Position numbers and translations under genes: made by a program
From: Mucilaginibacter ginsenosidivorax
GTDB taxonomy: Bacteria; Bacteroidota; Bacteroidia; Sphingobacteriales; Sphingobacteriaceae
DNA: 64,000 bases
NCBI RefSeq assembly: GCF_007971525.1
Contig: NZ_CP042437.1
Location: 5,084,001-5,148,000, forward strand
Reading direction: 5' to 3'
Notes under the pieces: generated by a model
Database searches by the model: none
Told to the model about the DNA's origin: nothing
What the model saw: the letters and a program-made list of their open reading frames with translations, nothing else
Shown: piece by piece, positions 52,153 to 61,175 of the stretch
Layout of the letters: every line of letters starts with the position of its first letter
Position numbering within the stretch: the stretch's first letter is position 1

Positions 52153-52172
52153 TTACGTAACTAATTACGTAA
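52153..52172. promoter_or_regulatory. Twin TTACGTAA operator upstream of the MarR-GNAT gene
   Basis: The 8-bp palindrome TTACGTAA occurs twice with centres 12 bp apart (52153-52160 and 52165-52172), ending 10 bp before the ATG. This is the size and place of a MarR operator. Confidence 0.65.
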
Positions 52173-52268
52173 TTAGCAATAGTTAATTGATAAAATAAAT
52201 AACTATGCTGAAAATGTAGTTTTTAAACAGTGAGAGTATAAGCGGGCAGCGGTTGAAGAGTTAATTAA

Positions 52269-55200
52269 CTAACTAACTATTTCCTTCTGTAACAAGCTGA
52301 CTACCATGTTGATTTCGGTGACGATTTGCTTTAAGAGGATCTCGATATCTGCCTTTACAAAAACAGGCGCATACTCCAGCTCCCTTGCCAGTTGGGCCAG
52401 TTGGTTTAAACCAGCGGTTACCGCGGTGCCATAAAGTTTGTGGCCATGCAAGTTTAATTTTTTCAGATCTGCCGGCCCGATGTTTCCCTGTAACAGGGAA
52501 AGTGATTCGGTTAATTCTGTTTTTGTAAGGCTGAGCAACTCTTTTATAGCGTCTTCATCCTCATCAAAATAACTTTTTACCTGTTGTATATCAAAATGTA
52601 CAGGTGTGCTTACCTGGAAATCCTGACCTTGTTTTGGTGTTTCCGGAGAATCAAAAGAGCCCAGCCATTTATGAAATACATCCAATATAGTTTCTTCAAC
52701 AACCGGTTTAACAATAAAATCGTCCATACCGGCTTCCAGGCATTTTTCCCTTTCGCTTTTTACATTACCTGCCGTTAAGGCAATAATAGGTACCTGGCGG
52801 CCCTGCTGTATTGCACGGATTTGCCGCGTAGCTTCGTACCCATTCATCTCCGGCATCTGCACATCCATTAAAATCAAATCGGGCCAATGTAACCGGCAAC
52901 AGGCCAGGGCTTCCAGGCCATTACCCGCTTCCTGGATCCGGGCATTCGGCGCAATCCGCCGAATGATAGTTTTAGCCAGTAACATGTTTACAGCGTTATC
53001 CTCGGCAACCAGTATGGTTAGGTTGCCCATTATTTCGGCAACAGTTGCAGCGGGTTCATCGGGCTTAGTTTCGATGGTAGTTTTCTGATGCAACCGGGAT
53101 AAGGCGTTGTATATATCCTCGGTTTTGATGGGTTTAACCATCCGGTGGTTCACCTTCAATTCTTCGCATGACCTGATCACCTTTTCGTCGTCGGATGAGC
53201 TGTGTAATAAAATGATGGGCTGGCCGGTAGCAGAATCGTTAAAGCTTTCCCTGATCTTTTTAATAGTTTCCAGCCCGTCCATATACGGCATGTGGTAGTC
53301 TATCACAATTACATCGTAATGCTCGCCTGCGGCCAGCAGTTGCAGGGCTTCGAAACCGTTTTTTGCCTCGGTAGTTGCAATTTGCCTTAGCAACAGCATT
53401 TGCTTTATAATTAGCCGGTTGTTATCGTTATCGTCAACAACGAGCACCCTTTTTACCATGCCGATATTTTCCCAGCTAATGGGCTCGCCTTGCTCTGCCC
53501 GCAATTGGATATCAAAATAAAAGGTGCTGCCCTTGCCCGGCCAGCTTTCCAGTTGCAGTTTGCTATCCATTAACCCAAGCAGTTTATTGGAAATGGTAAG
53601 GCCAAGGCCGGTGCCGCCATATTTTTTTGTAGTCGACCCATCTTCCTGCGAAAAGGCCTCAAATATTTTGTCCTGTTTTTCGGGTTTTATCCCGATACCC
53701 GTGTCCCTTACGCTAAAGCGGAACATGGTTCCGGGCAGGGGAGCCGACGCTGCAATTTCTTCTATTTTTAACTCAATCTCGCCGGCTGCAGTAAACTTGG
53801 CAGCGTTGCTGAGCAGGTTGATCAGGATTTGTTTTAGCCGAACGGAGTCGACCCAAATAAACCTTGGTAAATTGTAGGGGATGTTCAGGAGCATTTCCAG
53901 CCCTTTTTTCTGAACCTGGTAGGTAATAATATCTGTTGCCTGCGAACCGATATCGTATAGGTCGCATTTTTCAATATCCAGTTCCAGTTTCCCTGCCTCT
54001 ATTTTTGAAAAATCCAGGATATCATTGATAATGCTTAACAGCGCGTTGGCCGATTGATTGACAATAGAAAGATACTGGTGCTGGGTTTCGTTGAGCTGTG
54101 TTTTTAAAACCAGGTCGGTAAATCCGATAACACCGTTCAGCGGCGTCCGGATTTCATGGCTCATATTGGCCAGGAATTCCGATTTGGCAATACTGGCCTG
54201 GTCTGCCAGTTGTTTGGCGTCCTGTAGTTCGTCCCGTTGTTTTACAATGGAGGTTATAATCTCGGAGGAGGTCATGATACCGCCTATTGTGCCATCAAAC
54301 CGGTACCAGGGCCGCATTTCAATGTTCAGGTATTGTTCTTCCTCCATGCCCGGCAATTTAACCAGCACTTCCTCGCGTCTTATTATGTCGCCGTTTAAAA
54401 CCCGTTGATGTGTTGCCCGGTTGGTTTCGCTGGCAGGGCCAAATACTTCATAGGGTGTTAAGCCTATAATGTTCCGGTCGCCTAAACCATAATCCTGCAA
54501 ATATTGCCTGCTTACCGCTATAAACCGCATATTTGTATCGGCCATAGCAATAGGTGAAGGCGAATGTTCAACAAAGGCCGATAAAATGGCTTTTTCGTTC
54601 AGTAATTCGGTTTCTGCTCTTTTTTGTTGTTCAATATCCTGGATGGTACCAAACAGCCGTTGGCAAACACCGTTTGCAAATTCGGCCTGGCCTAAACTCC
54701 TTACCCAAAGCTCTTCGCCGGCGGGGGTTACAATTTGTATCTCCAGGTCCCAGGGGGGGCCATCTGCCATGGCAAGGTTAGCAGCAGCCGAAATTTTATC
54801 GCGGCTTTCGCCGGCTTTATAAAAATTGATGATACCACTCAAATCAGGCTCGTAATCGGCGGGCACGCCATATATCTGTTTAGTAACTGTTGTCCATTCA
54901 ATTTTTTGGCGCTGTACATTATATTCCCAGCCGCCTATTCGGGCTACTTTGCCGGTTTCTTCCAGCATTTGCCGGGTGCGCTCCAGGTTTCTTTCCAGGA
55001 AGTGTTTTTCGGTAATATCAATGGCATTACCTATTACGTAGGCCTGGTCTCCCTGTTGCTCAAGGATGTTGTTAAACATCCATATCCGGGGGCTGCCATC
55101 CTTGTGCCGGGTAACCATCTGGCCCCTGGCGCCCCCTTTGTCCCTTATCTCTTTTAAGTACCCGGTTAACTGCGCATGACGATTGGCCGGTACGATATCA

Positions 55201-56198
55201 AACAAACTTAAAGTTAAAATTTCGGCAAGGGTATAACCCAAAAGCGAAGCCCCGGCCATATTTACCGACAGGAAACGGCCAGACAGGTCATGGGTGCACA
55301 TGAGCCCTTGCGAATTCTCAAAAAAAACACGCAGCCTTTCCTCGCTTACGGCCAGTTGCTGTTCTTTTAATTTCTCGTCGGTTACATCGCGTCCTATGCA
55401 AAACAGGTTGCCGGTATTAGGGTCGGGTGTGGTTTCCCAGCGAATGGCCTTGTATCTTCCGGATTTAGTCCTGGTGCGGTAGGTTACCTGCCGTACTTTT
55501 TTATCCGATATCATCCCGGTAACATCCTCCTGGGCGGCTTTCAGGTCGTCTGGGTGTACCAGTTCCAGGTAGGGGATAGCCAAAATATAGGTATCATCCC
55601 ATCCAAAAGTTGATTTAAACGCGGGGTTAACTCTTTTAAAATATCCATCTGTCCCCGCAATGCAAATCAGGTCGGCCGATAAATTAAACAGCTTTTCGAA
55701 ATTTTGAAACTCCTGTTTTTGCCGGCGTTCTGTAATTAATGTTGTTGCCTCCTGCGCCAACAGTTGCATCGATTCATGCTGCGCTGCTGATAGCTGGCCC
55801 GGTTCATATCCCATCACACTTAAAATGCCAAGCGTATTCCCTTCATTATTGATTAACGGCAGGCCAGCGTAAAATTTTACCGGGTGCAGCCTGGCGGCCA
55901 GCGGGTTTAGCTTAAAACGCTCATCGTTCTGGGTGTCGGGTACTTCAAACAGTGTTTGTTCTTTTACGGCATAGTCGCAAAAGTCCGAGTATCCGGGGCT
56001 TTCCGGCGCTTCGGGGAATGTTTTAGCATGCGTCCAGGCATTATTTTCATCAAGCAGGGAAACCATTGCTATCGGCGCCTCGCAGGTGAGTGCAGCCAGC
56101 CGGGTAATAAACTCAAATCCTGGTTCGCCAAAAGAAAGCAATGGCTCATTCCGGGCCGGGCCGTTCAATTGGTGTTTTTTAAAGTCAGAACTGGGCAT
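52269..56198 (-). CDS. Hybrid sensor histidine kinase: GAF, four PAS, HisKA, HATPase, two receivers, HPt
   Basis: The 1309-residue soluble protein is a complete phosphorelay. Domains in order are GAF (about 25-155), PAS at about 165-275, 285-400, 410-525 and 535-650, and HisKA with FLANMSHEIRTPLNG (phospho-His681). HATPase_c follows (about 785-900, VRDTGIGI and GGTGLGLTISNKL). Receiver 1 has VIVIDYHMP (Asp967), receiver 2 has LILMDVQMP (Asp1112), and the HPt domain ends the protein (LHGHKLYGTA, His1253). No membrane segment is seen, so it probably senses a cytoplasmic signal through GAF and PAS. No partner regulator lies beside it. A -7 box lies 43 bp upstream. Confidence 0.93.
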   Translation of the reverse strand: MPSSDFKKHQLNGPARNEPLLSFGEPGFEFITRLAALTCEAPIAMVSLLDENNAWTHAKTFPEAPESPGYSDFCDYAVKEQTLFEVPDTQNDERFKLNPLAARLHPVKFYAGLPLINNEGNTLGILSVMGYEPGQLSAAQHESMQLLAQEATTLITERRQKQEFQNFEKLFNLSADLICIAGTDGYFKRVNPAFKSTFGWDDTYILAIPYLELVHPDDLKAAQEDVTGMISDKKVRQVTYRTRTKSGRYKAIRWETTPDPNTGNLFCIGRDVTDEKLKEQQLAVSEERLRVFFENSQGLMCTHDLSGRFLSVNMAGASLLGYTLAEILTLSLFDIVPANRHAQLTGYLKEIRDKGGARGQMVTRHKDGSPRIWMFNNILEQQGDQAYVIGNAIDITEKHFLERNLERTRQMLEETGKVARIGGWEYNVQRQKIEWTTVTKQIYGVPADYEPDLSGIINFYKAGESRDKISAAANLAMADGPPWDLEIQIVTPAGEELWVRSLGQAEFANGVCQRLFGTIQDIEQQKRAETELLNEKAILSAFVEHSPSPIAMADTNMRFIAVSRQYLQDYGLGDRNIIGLTPYEVFGPASETNRATHQRVLNGDIIRREEVLVKLPGMEEEQYLNIEMRPWYRFDGTIGGIMTSSEIITSIVKQRDELQDAKQLADQASIAKSEFLANMSHEIRTPLNGVIGFTDLVLKTQLNETQHQYLSIVNQSANALLSIINDILDFSKIEAGKLELDIEKCDLYDIGSQATDIITYQVQKKGLEMLLNIPYNLPRFIWVDSVRLKQILINLLSNAAKFTAAGEIELKIEEIAASAPLPGTMFRFSVRDTGIGIKPEKQDKIFEAFSQEDGSTTKKYGGTGLGLTISNKLLGLMDSKLQLESWPGKGSTFYFDIQLRAEQGEPISWENIGMVKRVLVVDDNDNNRLIIKQMLLLRQIATTEAKNGFEALQLLAAGEHYDVIVIDYHMPYMDGLETIKKIRESFNDSATGQPIILLHSSSDDEKVIRSCEELKVNHRMVKPIKTEDIYNALSRLHQKTTIETKPDEPAATVAEIMGNLTILVAEDNAVNMLLAKTIIRRIAPNARIQEAGNGLEALACCRLHWPDLILMDVQMPEMNGYEATRQIRAIQQGRQVPIIALTAGNVKSEREKCLEAGMDDFIVKPVVEETILDVFHKWLGSFDSPETPKQGQDFQVSTPVHFDIQQVKSYFDEDEDAIKELLSLTKTELTESLSLLQGNIGPADLKKLNLHGHKLYGTAVTAGLNQLAQLARELEYAPVFVKADIEILLKQIVTEINMVVSLLQKEIVS

Positions 56199-56240
56199 GC
56201 CGGCTATTAAGTTTATGAGTATGGTTCAACAAGTGGAATA

Positions 56241-56248
56241 CAAAAATA
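56241..56248 (-). promoter_or_regulatory. -7 box TATTTTTG of the hybrid kinase gene
   Basis: Read leftwards TATTTTTG matches TAnnTTTG; the leader would be about 37 nt. Confidence 0.55.
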
Positions 56249-56367
56249 CTAAATTTAGCAGTAGATGATTTGTATTAATTTGAAGTGAAGCCTGAGGTGT
56301 TTGGGCCAGCCTGCCAAAACAACCGGAATTGATTTTTCTTTTTTATTTTCGCCCCAAATTAATCTGA

Positions 56368-56709
56368 ATGAAAGAGCAATTGCTTACATTAATTAACTCA
56401 TCCAAACAAGGATCACTGCTGTTTAACGAAGTTATAAATTTGATAGAAACTTATTATAATCATCAGCCAACTGCCTTTAAAAATGGCGACGCGTATAACC
56501 AGGCCACGCAAAACCAGGGGAGTGCAAAAGTTTTTTACTGTGCCCAACTGAATAACATCAGCGCGGCAGACACCCTATGGTTATTTGCCGAACATTACCA
56601 GTCGGTATTGGCTAACCCGGATGCAACAGACCACCAAAATATAAGGCAGTTTATGGCTCATGGATGGGATGGTGTTGTTTTTGAAGGTGATGCGCTGAGC
56701 GCGAAATAG
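56368..56709 (+). CDS. HopJ-type III effector family protein
   Basis: This 113-residue protein matches the HopJ family by its pattern LFNEVINLIETYYNHQPTAFKNGD, followed by NQGSAKVFYCAQLNNIS, TLWLFAEHYQSVLANPDATDHQNIRQFM and GWDGVVFEGDALS. The family is named after a Pseudomonas effector, but it is widespread in bacteria without type III secretion, including Bacteroidota, where its role is unknown. No signal peptide is visible. It stands alone next to the DUF434 gene, 160 bp apart. Confidence 0.88.
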   Translation: MKEQLLTLINSSKQGSLLFNEVINLIETYYNHQPTAFKNGDAYNQATQNQGSAKVFYCAQLNNISAADTLWLFAEHYQSVLANPDATDHQNIRQFMAHGWDGVVFEGDALSAK

Positions 56710-56869
56710 TGGAAGTTCTGATACCCGGACTGGCTTAACATTTGAATAGCTGTTCAGTACGCTTGCATCAGCAAAAGAATTGCTTGTGCGCCTGCATGGT
56801 GGGCACCCGTGGCCGCTATTGCAGCAACCGGCAAAACAAGTATATTGCAAAACACTTTTGTTTTCATAG

Positions 56870-57616
56870 ATGAGCGACCAACAATCCGAAACCCGCCGAA
56901 ACCGGGGCAAAGACCCGCACGACGAAGCGCTTTTTGGCAGGCCAAAAGAGCTTGAAAAACTGTTGCAGGCTTTGCAGGATATGCATTATTTGCTCAATAA
57001 AGATTACCCTCCACGGGCAACGCTGGCATTGGTAGGCAACAGGTACCGGTTAAGGCAGCGGCAGATACTGGCACTGCAGGGTATGGCTTGTTCGGCAAAA
57101 GATATCCAAAACCGTAAAAATAAAGAAGTAGCAGCTACCGGTATACGGAATAAAACCGTTTATGTAGATGGATTCAATATTGTTATTATACTGGAATCTC
57201 TTTTATCGGGCGGATATGTTTTTAAGGGGTTAGACGGCTGCTACCGCGATATTTCGTCGGTACACGGATCATATAAACGGGTAAGGCAAACCGAAGAAGT
57301 ACTTATTATGCTGGGTAAAGCATTGCATGAACTTGGTGCCGAACGGGTGAACTGGATATTTGACGCGCCGGTATCTAACAGCGGCCGGCTTAAAACTCTT
57401 TGTTATGAAATAGCGGCGCAACAGGGCTTTTTATGGGACGTTTATTTAGACAACGCCCCAGATAAATTTTTAATTGCCGAAAATCGGCTCATCGTAAGTT
57501 CAGATGCCTGGGTGCTTAACGGTTGCTACGCCTGGTTTAACCTTGCCTCCTACATCATTAACCACTTTATCGATAGTAACGTGACGGTGAATATTATTAA
57601 CCAGGAGGGTGGGTGA
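56870..57616 (+). CDS. DUF434 protein with NYN/PIN-like domain
   Basis: The 248-residue protein has a helical N-terminal DUF434 domain (residues about 10-90, RGKDPHDEALFGRP, LLNKDYPPRATLALVGNRY) and a nuclease-like second domain (about 95-245). The acid residues VYVDGFNIVI (Asp100, Asn103), WIFDAPVSNSGRL (Asp165), DVYLDNAPDKFL (Asp194, Asp198) and VSSDAWVLN (Asp212) resemble the metal-binding acid set of PIN/NYN RNases. No activity has been shown to my knowledge for this family. An RNA- or tRNA-cutting role is inferred from the residues. It has no obvious operon partner. Confidence 0.72.
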   Translation: MSDQQSETRRNRGKDPHDEALFGRPKELEKLLQALQDMHYLLNKDYPPRATLALVGNRYRLRQRQILALQGMACSAKDIQNRKNKEVAATGIRNKTVYVDGFNIVIILESLLSGGYVFKGLDGCYRDISSVHGSYKRVRQTEEVLIMLGKALHELGAERVNWIFDAPVSNSGRLKTLCYEIAAQQGFLWDVYLDNAPDKFLIAENRLIVSSDAWVLNGCYAWFNLASYIINHFIDSNVTVNIINQEGG

Positions 57617-57685
57617 GGCGAACAATTGCCTGGAGACAATGAGTAAAGTAAATCAGACAGCGATTCTTCGAACAGCTGTTAATTT

Positions 57686-58108
57686 CTATCCTATTTGGTC
57701 TTTTACATATTCAATACCTCGCGCCAACTTATATTTAAACCATTCCTCGCGCAAACCAGGATGGTATTGCAGCAGGTGATTGAAATTGGCAAACGGCTTT
57801 TTGCGCGATATAGCATCAATAAACTTGTTGTGTGTAGGTATGTGATTAATACCGGCAATAAAATCTTCCATAACTTTAAATGACTCACGGCTGCTCATTC
57901 CCTCAAATCGTTGGTACTCGCCATAGTTTTCGTCAATTTTATCAATAATCTCTGCCAAGGGCTCTTCGTCATAGCCCGGATTCTTCATTTCATCCGGGTA
58001 ATAATCCATAGTACCTGTGGGTTTATGATAAAAACAAATCATACCCATATCCAGCATCTCGGCAATATCTTTTATAATTTCGGGTGTTATTTCTTTTACT
58101 AAATGCAT
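57686..58108 (-). CDS. UPF0158-like protein
   Basis: The 140-residue cytoplasmic protein shows EITPEIIKDIAEMLDMGMIC, then YHKPTGTMDYYPDEM and RFEGMSSRESFKVMEDFIAG, then FANFNHLLQYHPGLREEWFKYK. This agrees with the small UPF0158 family. The function is unknown. It is divergent from the SWIM gene, with a -7 box at 58153-58160. Confidence 0.8.
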   Translation of the reverse strand: MHLVKEITPEIIKDIAEMLDMGMICFYHKPTGTMDYYPDEMKNPGYDEEPLAEIIDKIDENYGEYQRFEGMSSRESFKVMEDFIAGINHIPTHNKFIDAISRKKPFANFNHLLQYHPGLREEWFKYKLARGIEYVKDQIG

Positions 58109-58152
58109 AAGTTTAGTGTTTTAAATAAGTTGTATAGCTATCATAAGCAATA

Positions 58153-58160
58153 CAAAAATA
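58153..58160 (-). promoter_or_regulatory. -7 box TATTTTTG of the UPF0158-like gene
   Basis: Read leftwards TATTTTTG lies 22 bp after a TTGAC, and the leader would be about 39 nt. Confidence 0.6.
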
Positions 58161-58208
58161 AAAGTCTATATAATAAACCCGTCAACCGCGATAAAGTCAG
58201 GCTGAAAT

Positions 58209-59939
58209 ATGTTTACACTGCAAAATTTTGAGAAACAACTAAATGCCGTAATGCTGCAAAGAGGAAAGCAGTATCATGAAGAAGGAGCAGTTGCCGAGCT
58301 GGAAGAAAACGCAGGCCGCTGGGCCGCGGAAGTTGAAGGGACTGAAACATACAACATATCGGTAATGCTGAAAAACGATAAGGAAATTGTAGCCTACCAT
58401 TGTGATTGCCCCTATGATGGCGCCATTTGTAAGCACGTAATAGCGGTTCTTTTTGAAATAAGAGACGAATTAGCAACACGTATAATAGTACCAAATAAGG
58501 GCGCAAAGAAAAATCAGTTTGAAGATTTACTGTTGAAGATTAGTGCCGATGAATACCGGGTTTTTATTAAAGATTACGCGTTAAGCAATAAAGATTTTAA
58601 AAGGGCACTTGAGTTGTTTTTTGCCGAAAAAGACGGCCGCATTGATACCGGTAAACTATATGCCGATTCAATTAAAAAGCTCATTAAAAAACATATGGCC
58701 AAAGGTTATATGGACTACCGTTCTGCCGCCGGTTTAGCCAAAGAAGTAAACCAGCTAATTGATAAGGGGTTTGATTTTGCCAACAAGCGTAACTTTGTAG
58801 AAGCTTTTGTAATAGCCGGCGTTGTGTTAAAGGAAATGATGCAGGTAATAACTTATGGCGACGATTCAAGCGGTGCTTTAGGCGATGCTATTTTTGGCAC
58901 CATCCAACTTATAGACCAAATAGCTTTATCTGTTGATGCCGTTATGGATATGAAAACGCGCGTGTTTAAGTTTTTACAAGCGGAGCTCAGCGATGCGGTA
59001 TACTTTGATTATGGCGATTTTGGATATGAGTTGATGGATATTTTTCAAACTTTAGCAATTGAGCTAAACCTGCACCAGGAGTTTTTAGCCTGGATTGATG
59101 CCTGGTTGCCCCGGTTAACAGGGGATTATGGCAGTTACCGGCTTGAGCATTTTAAGACAACCAAAATTGAGTTTTTGGAAGCTATAGGAAGGCACACTGA
59201 AGCCGAAGCGCTGATTGAGCTAAATATGGAAATTGTGGAAGTGAGGCAGGCCGAGGTTGATAAAGTAATAAGCAGCCAGGACTATGAGCGGGCAAAAAAA
59301 CTGATAAACGATGGTATAAAAATAGCAGAAGATAAAAGGCATCCGGGTACCGTTTCGCAGTGGCAGAAACAACTGTTGCGCATAGCATTGTTAGAAAATG
59401 ATGTGCCCTTAACGCGTAAATATTACAGAGCATTTGCTTTCGACCGTCAGTTTGATGTTAAGTATTACCGGGCGTTAAAAGCAACTTATGATGCGGAGGA
59501 ATGGGGGAAAATAGTTGAGGATATTATCGCCGGCATTAAAACCGAAACCACAAAAAAGCATGGTAAAAGAACCTGGCACCCGTTTGACAGCTATTTGCTT
59601 TCGGCACTATCACCAATTTATATTGAAGAAAGGTTTACCGACCGGTTGTTTGAACTGGTAAAAAATGAAAAAGATATTGACCGGCTTATGGTATACCATG
59701 AACACCTGGTGTTTTCATATGCCCACGAGTTATTACAGCTTTATATCCCGGCCCTGGAACGGCAGGCTGATAAAGCCGACAATCGGAGCCATTACGCACA
59801 GTTAGCCGGAAATATGAAAAAGATCATGAAAGCCCTCGCCTTCGGAAAAGAGCAAGTAATTGAGCTTGCAAAAAAACTGAAGCAAAAATATCCCCGCCGC
59901 CCCGCTATGGTTGAAGAATTGAACAGGGTGATTAATTGA
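58209..59939 (+). CDS. SWIM zinc-finger protein with helical repeats
   Basis: This 576-residue protein has a SWIM zinc motif near the N-terminus (CDCPYDGAICKH, Cys65, Cys67, Cys74, His76). The rest is long and helical, with TPR-like or HEAT-like pairs of helices (AIGRHTEAEALIELNMEIVE, DYERAKKLINDGIKIAEDKR). SWIM domains bind DNA or proteins; family members are found in transposases, helicases and defence or regulatory proteins. No catalytic domain is seen, so it is likely a DNA-binding or scaffold protein. It has no operon partner; the next gene is 160 bp away. Confidence 0.82.
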   Translation: MFTLQNFEKQLNAVMLQRGKQYHEEGAVAELEENAGRWAAEVEGTETYNISVMLKNDKEIVAYHCDCPYDGAICKHVIAVLFEIRDELATRIIVPNKGAKKNQFEDLLLKISADEYRVFIKDYALSNKDFKRALELFFAEKDGRIDTGKLYADSIKKLIKKHMAKGYMDYRSAAGLAKEVNQLIDKGFDFANKRNFVEAFVIAGVVLKEMMQVITYGDDSSGALGDAIFGTIQLIDQIALSVDAVMDMKTRVFKFLQAELSDAVYFDYGDFGYELMDIFQTLAIELNLHQEFLAWIDAWLPRLTGDYGSYRLEHFKTTKIEFLEAIGRHTEAEALIELNMEIVEVRQAEVDKVISSQDYERAKKLINDGIKIAEDKRHPGTVSQWQKQLLRIALLENDVPLTRKYYRAFAFDRQFDVKYYRALKATYDAEEWGKIVEDIIAGIKTETTKKHGKRTWHPFDSYLLSALSPIYIEERFTDRLFELVKNEKDIDRLMVYHEHLVFSYAHELLQLYIPALERQADKADNRSHYAQLAGNMKKIMKALAFGKEQVIELAKKLKQKYPRRPAMVEELNRVIN

Positions 59940-60100
59940 AGGCGTGGGGTGGTGAGGGTAATTACGTCCTGTTGGGGGCTTTTTGCAAAAGGGGCCCTGA
60001 GGGTTTCGGGAAGCAGATAATGGTCGGAAGATTGATTTCGGAATTGAGGACAGCAATTTTGCCAGCTGTTAGGCTGGTTAAGCTTTAAATAAAAATTGGA

Positions 60101-61000
60101 ATGAAGTTAAAAACTATTGATGCATCATCACTGACACCGGCCGAAATGCAGGTTTATTTGCACTATGCCATTGCACCCCGGCCAATATGCTTTGTATCCA
60201 CTATTGACAAAAACGGCCAGGTTAATTTAAGTCCGTTTAGTTTTTTTAATGTTTTTAGTATCAATCCACCGATATGTGTTTTTTCGCCAACAAGCAGGGC
60301 GCGGGATAATACCACTAAACACACGCTTGAAAACGTTTTGGAAGTGCCTGAATGCGTAATTAATGTTGTGAACTACGATATGGTGCAACAGACGTATTTA
60401 ACCAGTATGGATTACAAAAAAGGCGTAAATGAATTTTCGAAAGCGGGGTTTACTGAATTGGCTTCGGAGACGATAAAACCACCAAGGGTAGCAGAATCGA
60501 CCGTTCAACTGGAATGTATAGTGAATGATGTGATATCCTTAGGGAAAAACGGGGGAGCGGGTAACCTGGTTATTGCCGAGGTGAAACGGATGCATATCAA
60601 CGAAGCGATTTTGGATGCCAATGGCACAATAGACCCGCATAAAATAGACCTGGTGGCCCGTTTAGGCGGCGATTGGTATTGCAGGGTAACCAGCGATAAC
60701 TTATTTAAGATTGCTAAACCAACAGGCAGTGCCGGAATGGGTATTGGTGTGGATGCTTTTCCTGAAGAGGTTAAATACTCCAAAGTATTAACCGGGAATA
60801 ACCTGGGATTATTGGGACTTGTTGAAACGCTACCATCCGATGAGGAGGTAAAAGCTTTTAGTGAAACCGATGAAATGAAAGAACTGGCTGATGCCTCCAT
60901 CGCTGACAGCCACACCCGCACCCTACAGCTGCATTTAAAAGCCAGGCAATTGTTAGATGACGGCCGGGTAATGGATGCCTGGAAGGTGTTGTTGATGTAG
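60101..61000 (+). CDS. Flavin reductase-family protein
   Basis: The 299-residue protein belongs to the flavin-reductase-like family (FMN-binding split barrel). It has the domain opening IAPRPICFVSTIDKNGQVNL, SPFSFFNVFSINPPICVFSP, TKHTLENVLEVPECVINVV and AESTVQLECIVNDVISLGKN. A C-terminal extension of about 80 residues (LPSDEEVKAFSETDEMKELA...) is not part of the core. It uses NAD(P)H to reduce FMN or FAD or acts on a flavin-bound substrate. No partner monooxygenase is nearby. Confidence 0.85.
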   Translation: MKLKTIDASSLTPAEMQVYLHYAIAPRPICFVSTIDKNGQVNLSPFSFFNVFSINPPICVFSPTSRARDNTTKHTLENVLEVPECVINVVNYDMVQQTYLTSMDYKKGVNEFSKAGFTELASETIKPPRVAESTVQLECIVNDVISLGKNGGAGNLVIAEVKRMHINEAILDANGTIDPHKIDLVARLGGDWYCRVTSDNLFKIAKPTGSAGMGIGVDAFPEEVKYSKVLTGNNLGLLGLVETLPSDEEVKAFSETDEMKELADASIADSHTRTLQLHLKARQLLDDGRVMDAWKVLLM

Positions 61001-61140
61001 TTTATTCATTGACCTTTCATTTCCCTGCTGTTCGATACCCTGACTTTCTTTTTGCAATTCAAAACCGAACGTACAGTGTCCGTTATTGTTACATTCAATT
61101 GAAGTAAATAAAATTCAATTCGCTTTATATTAATTAGTTA

Positions 61141-61148
61141 TAAATTTG
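61141..61148 (+). promoter_or_regulatory. -7 box TAAATTTG of the sensor-HTH-permease fusion
   Basis: TAAATTTG matches TAnnTTTG. The start site near 61155 leaves about 20 nt before the TTG at 61176, supporting that start. Confidence 0.55.
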
Positions 61149-61175
61149 GAACAAGCGTTGAGGTAATCAACCTGT

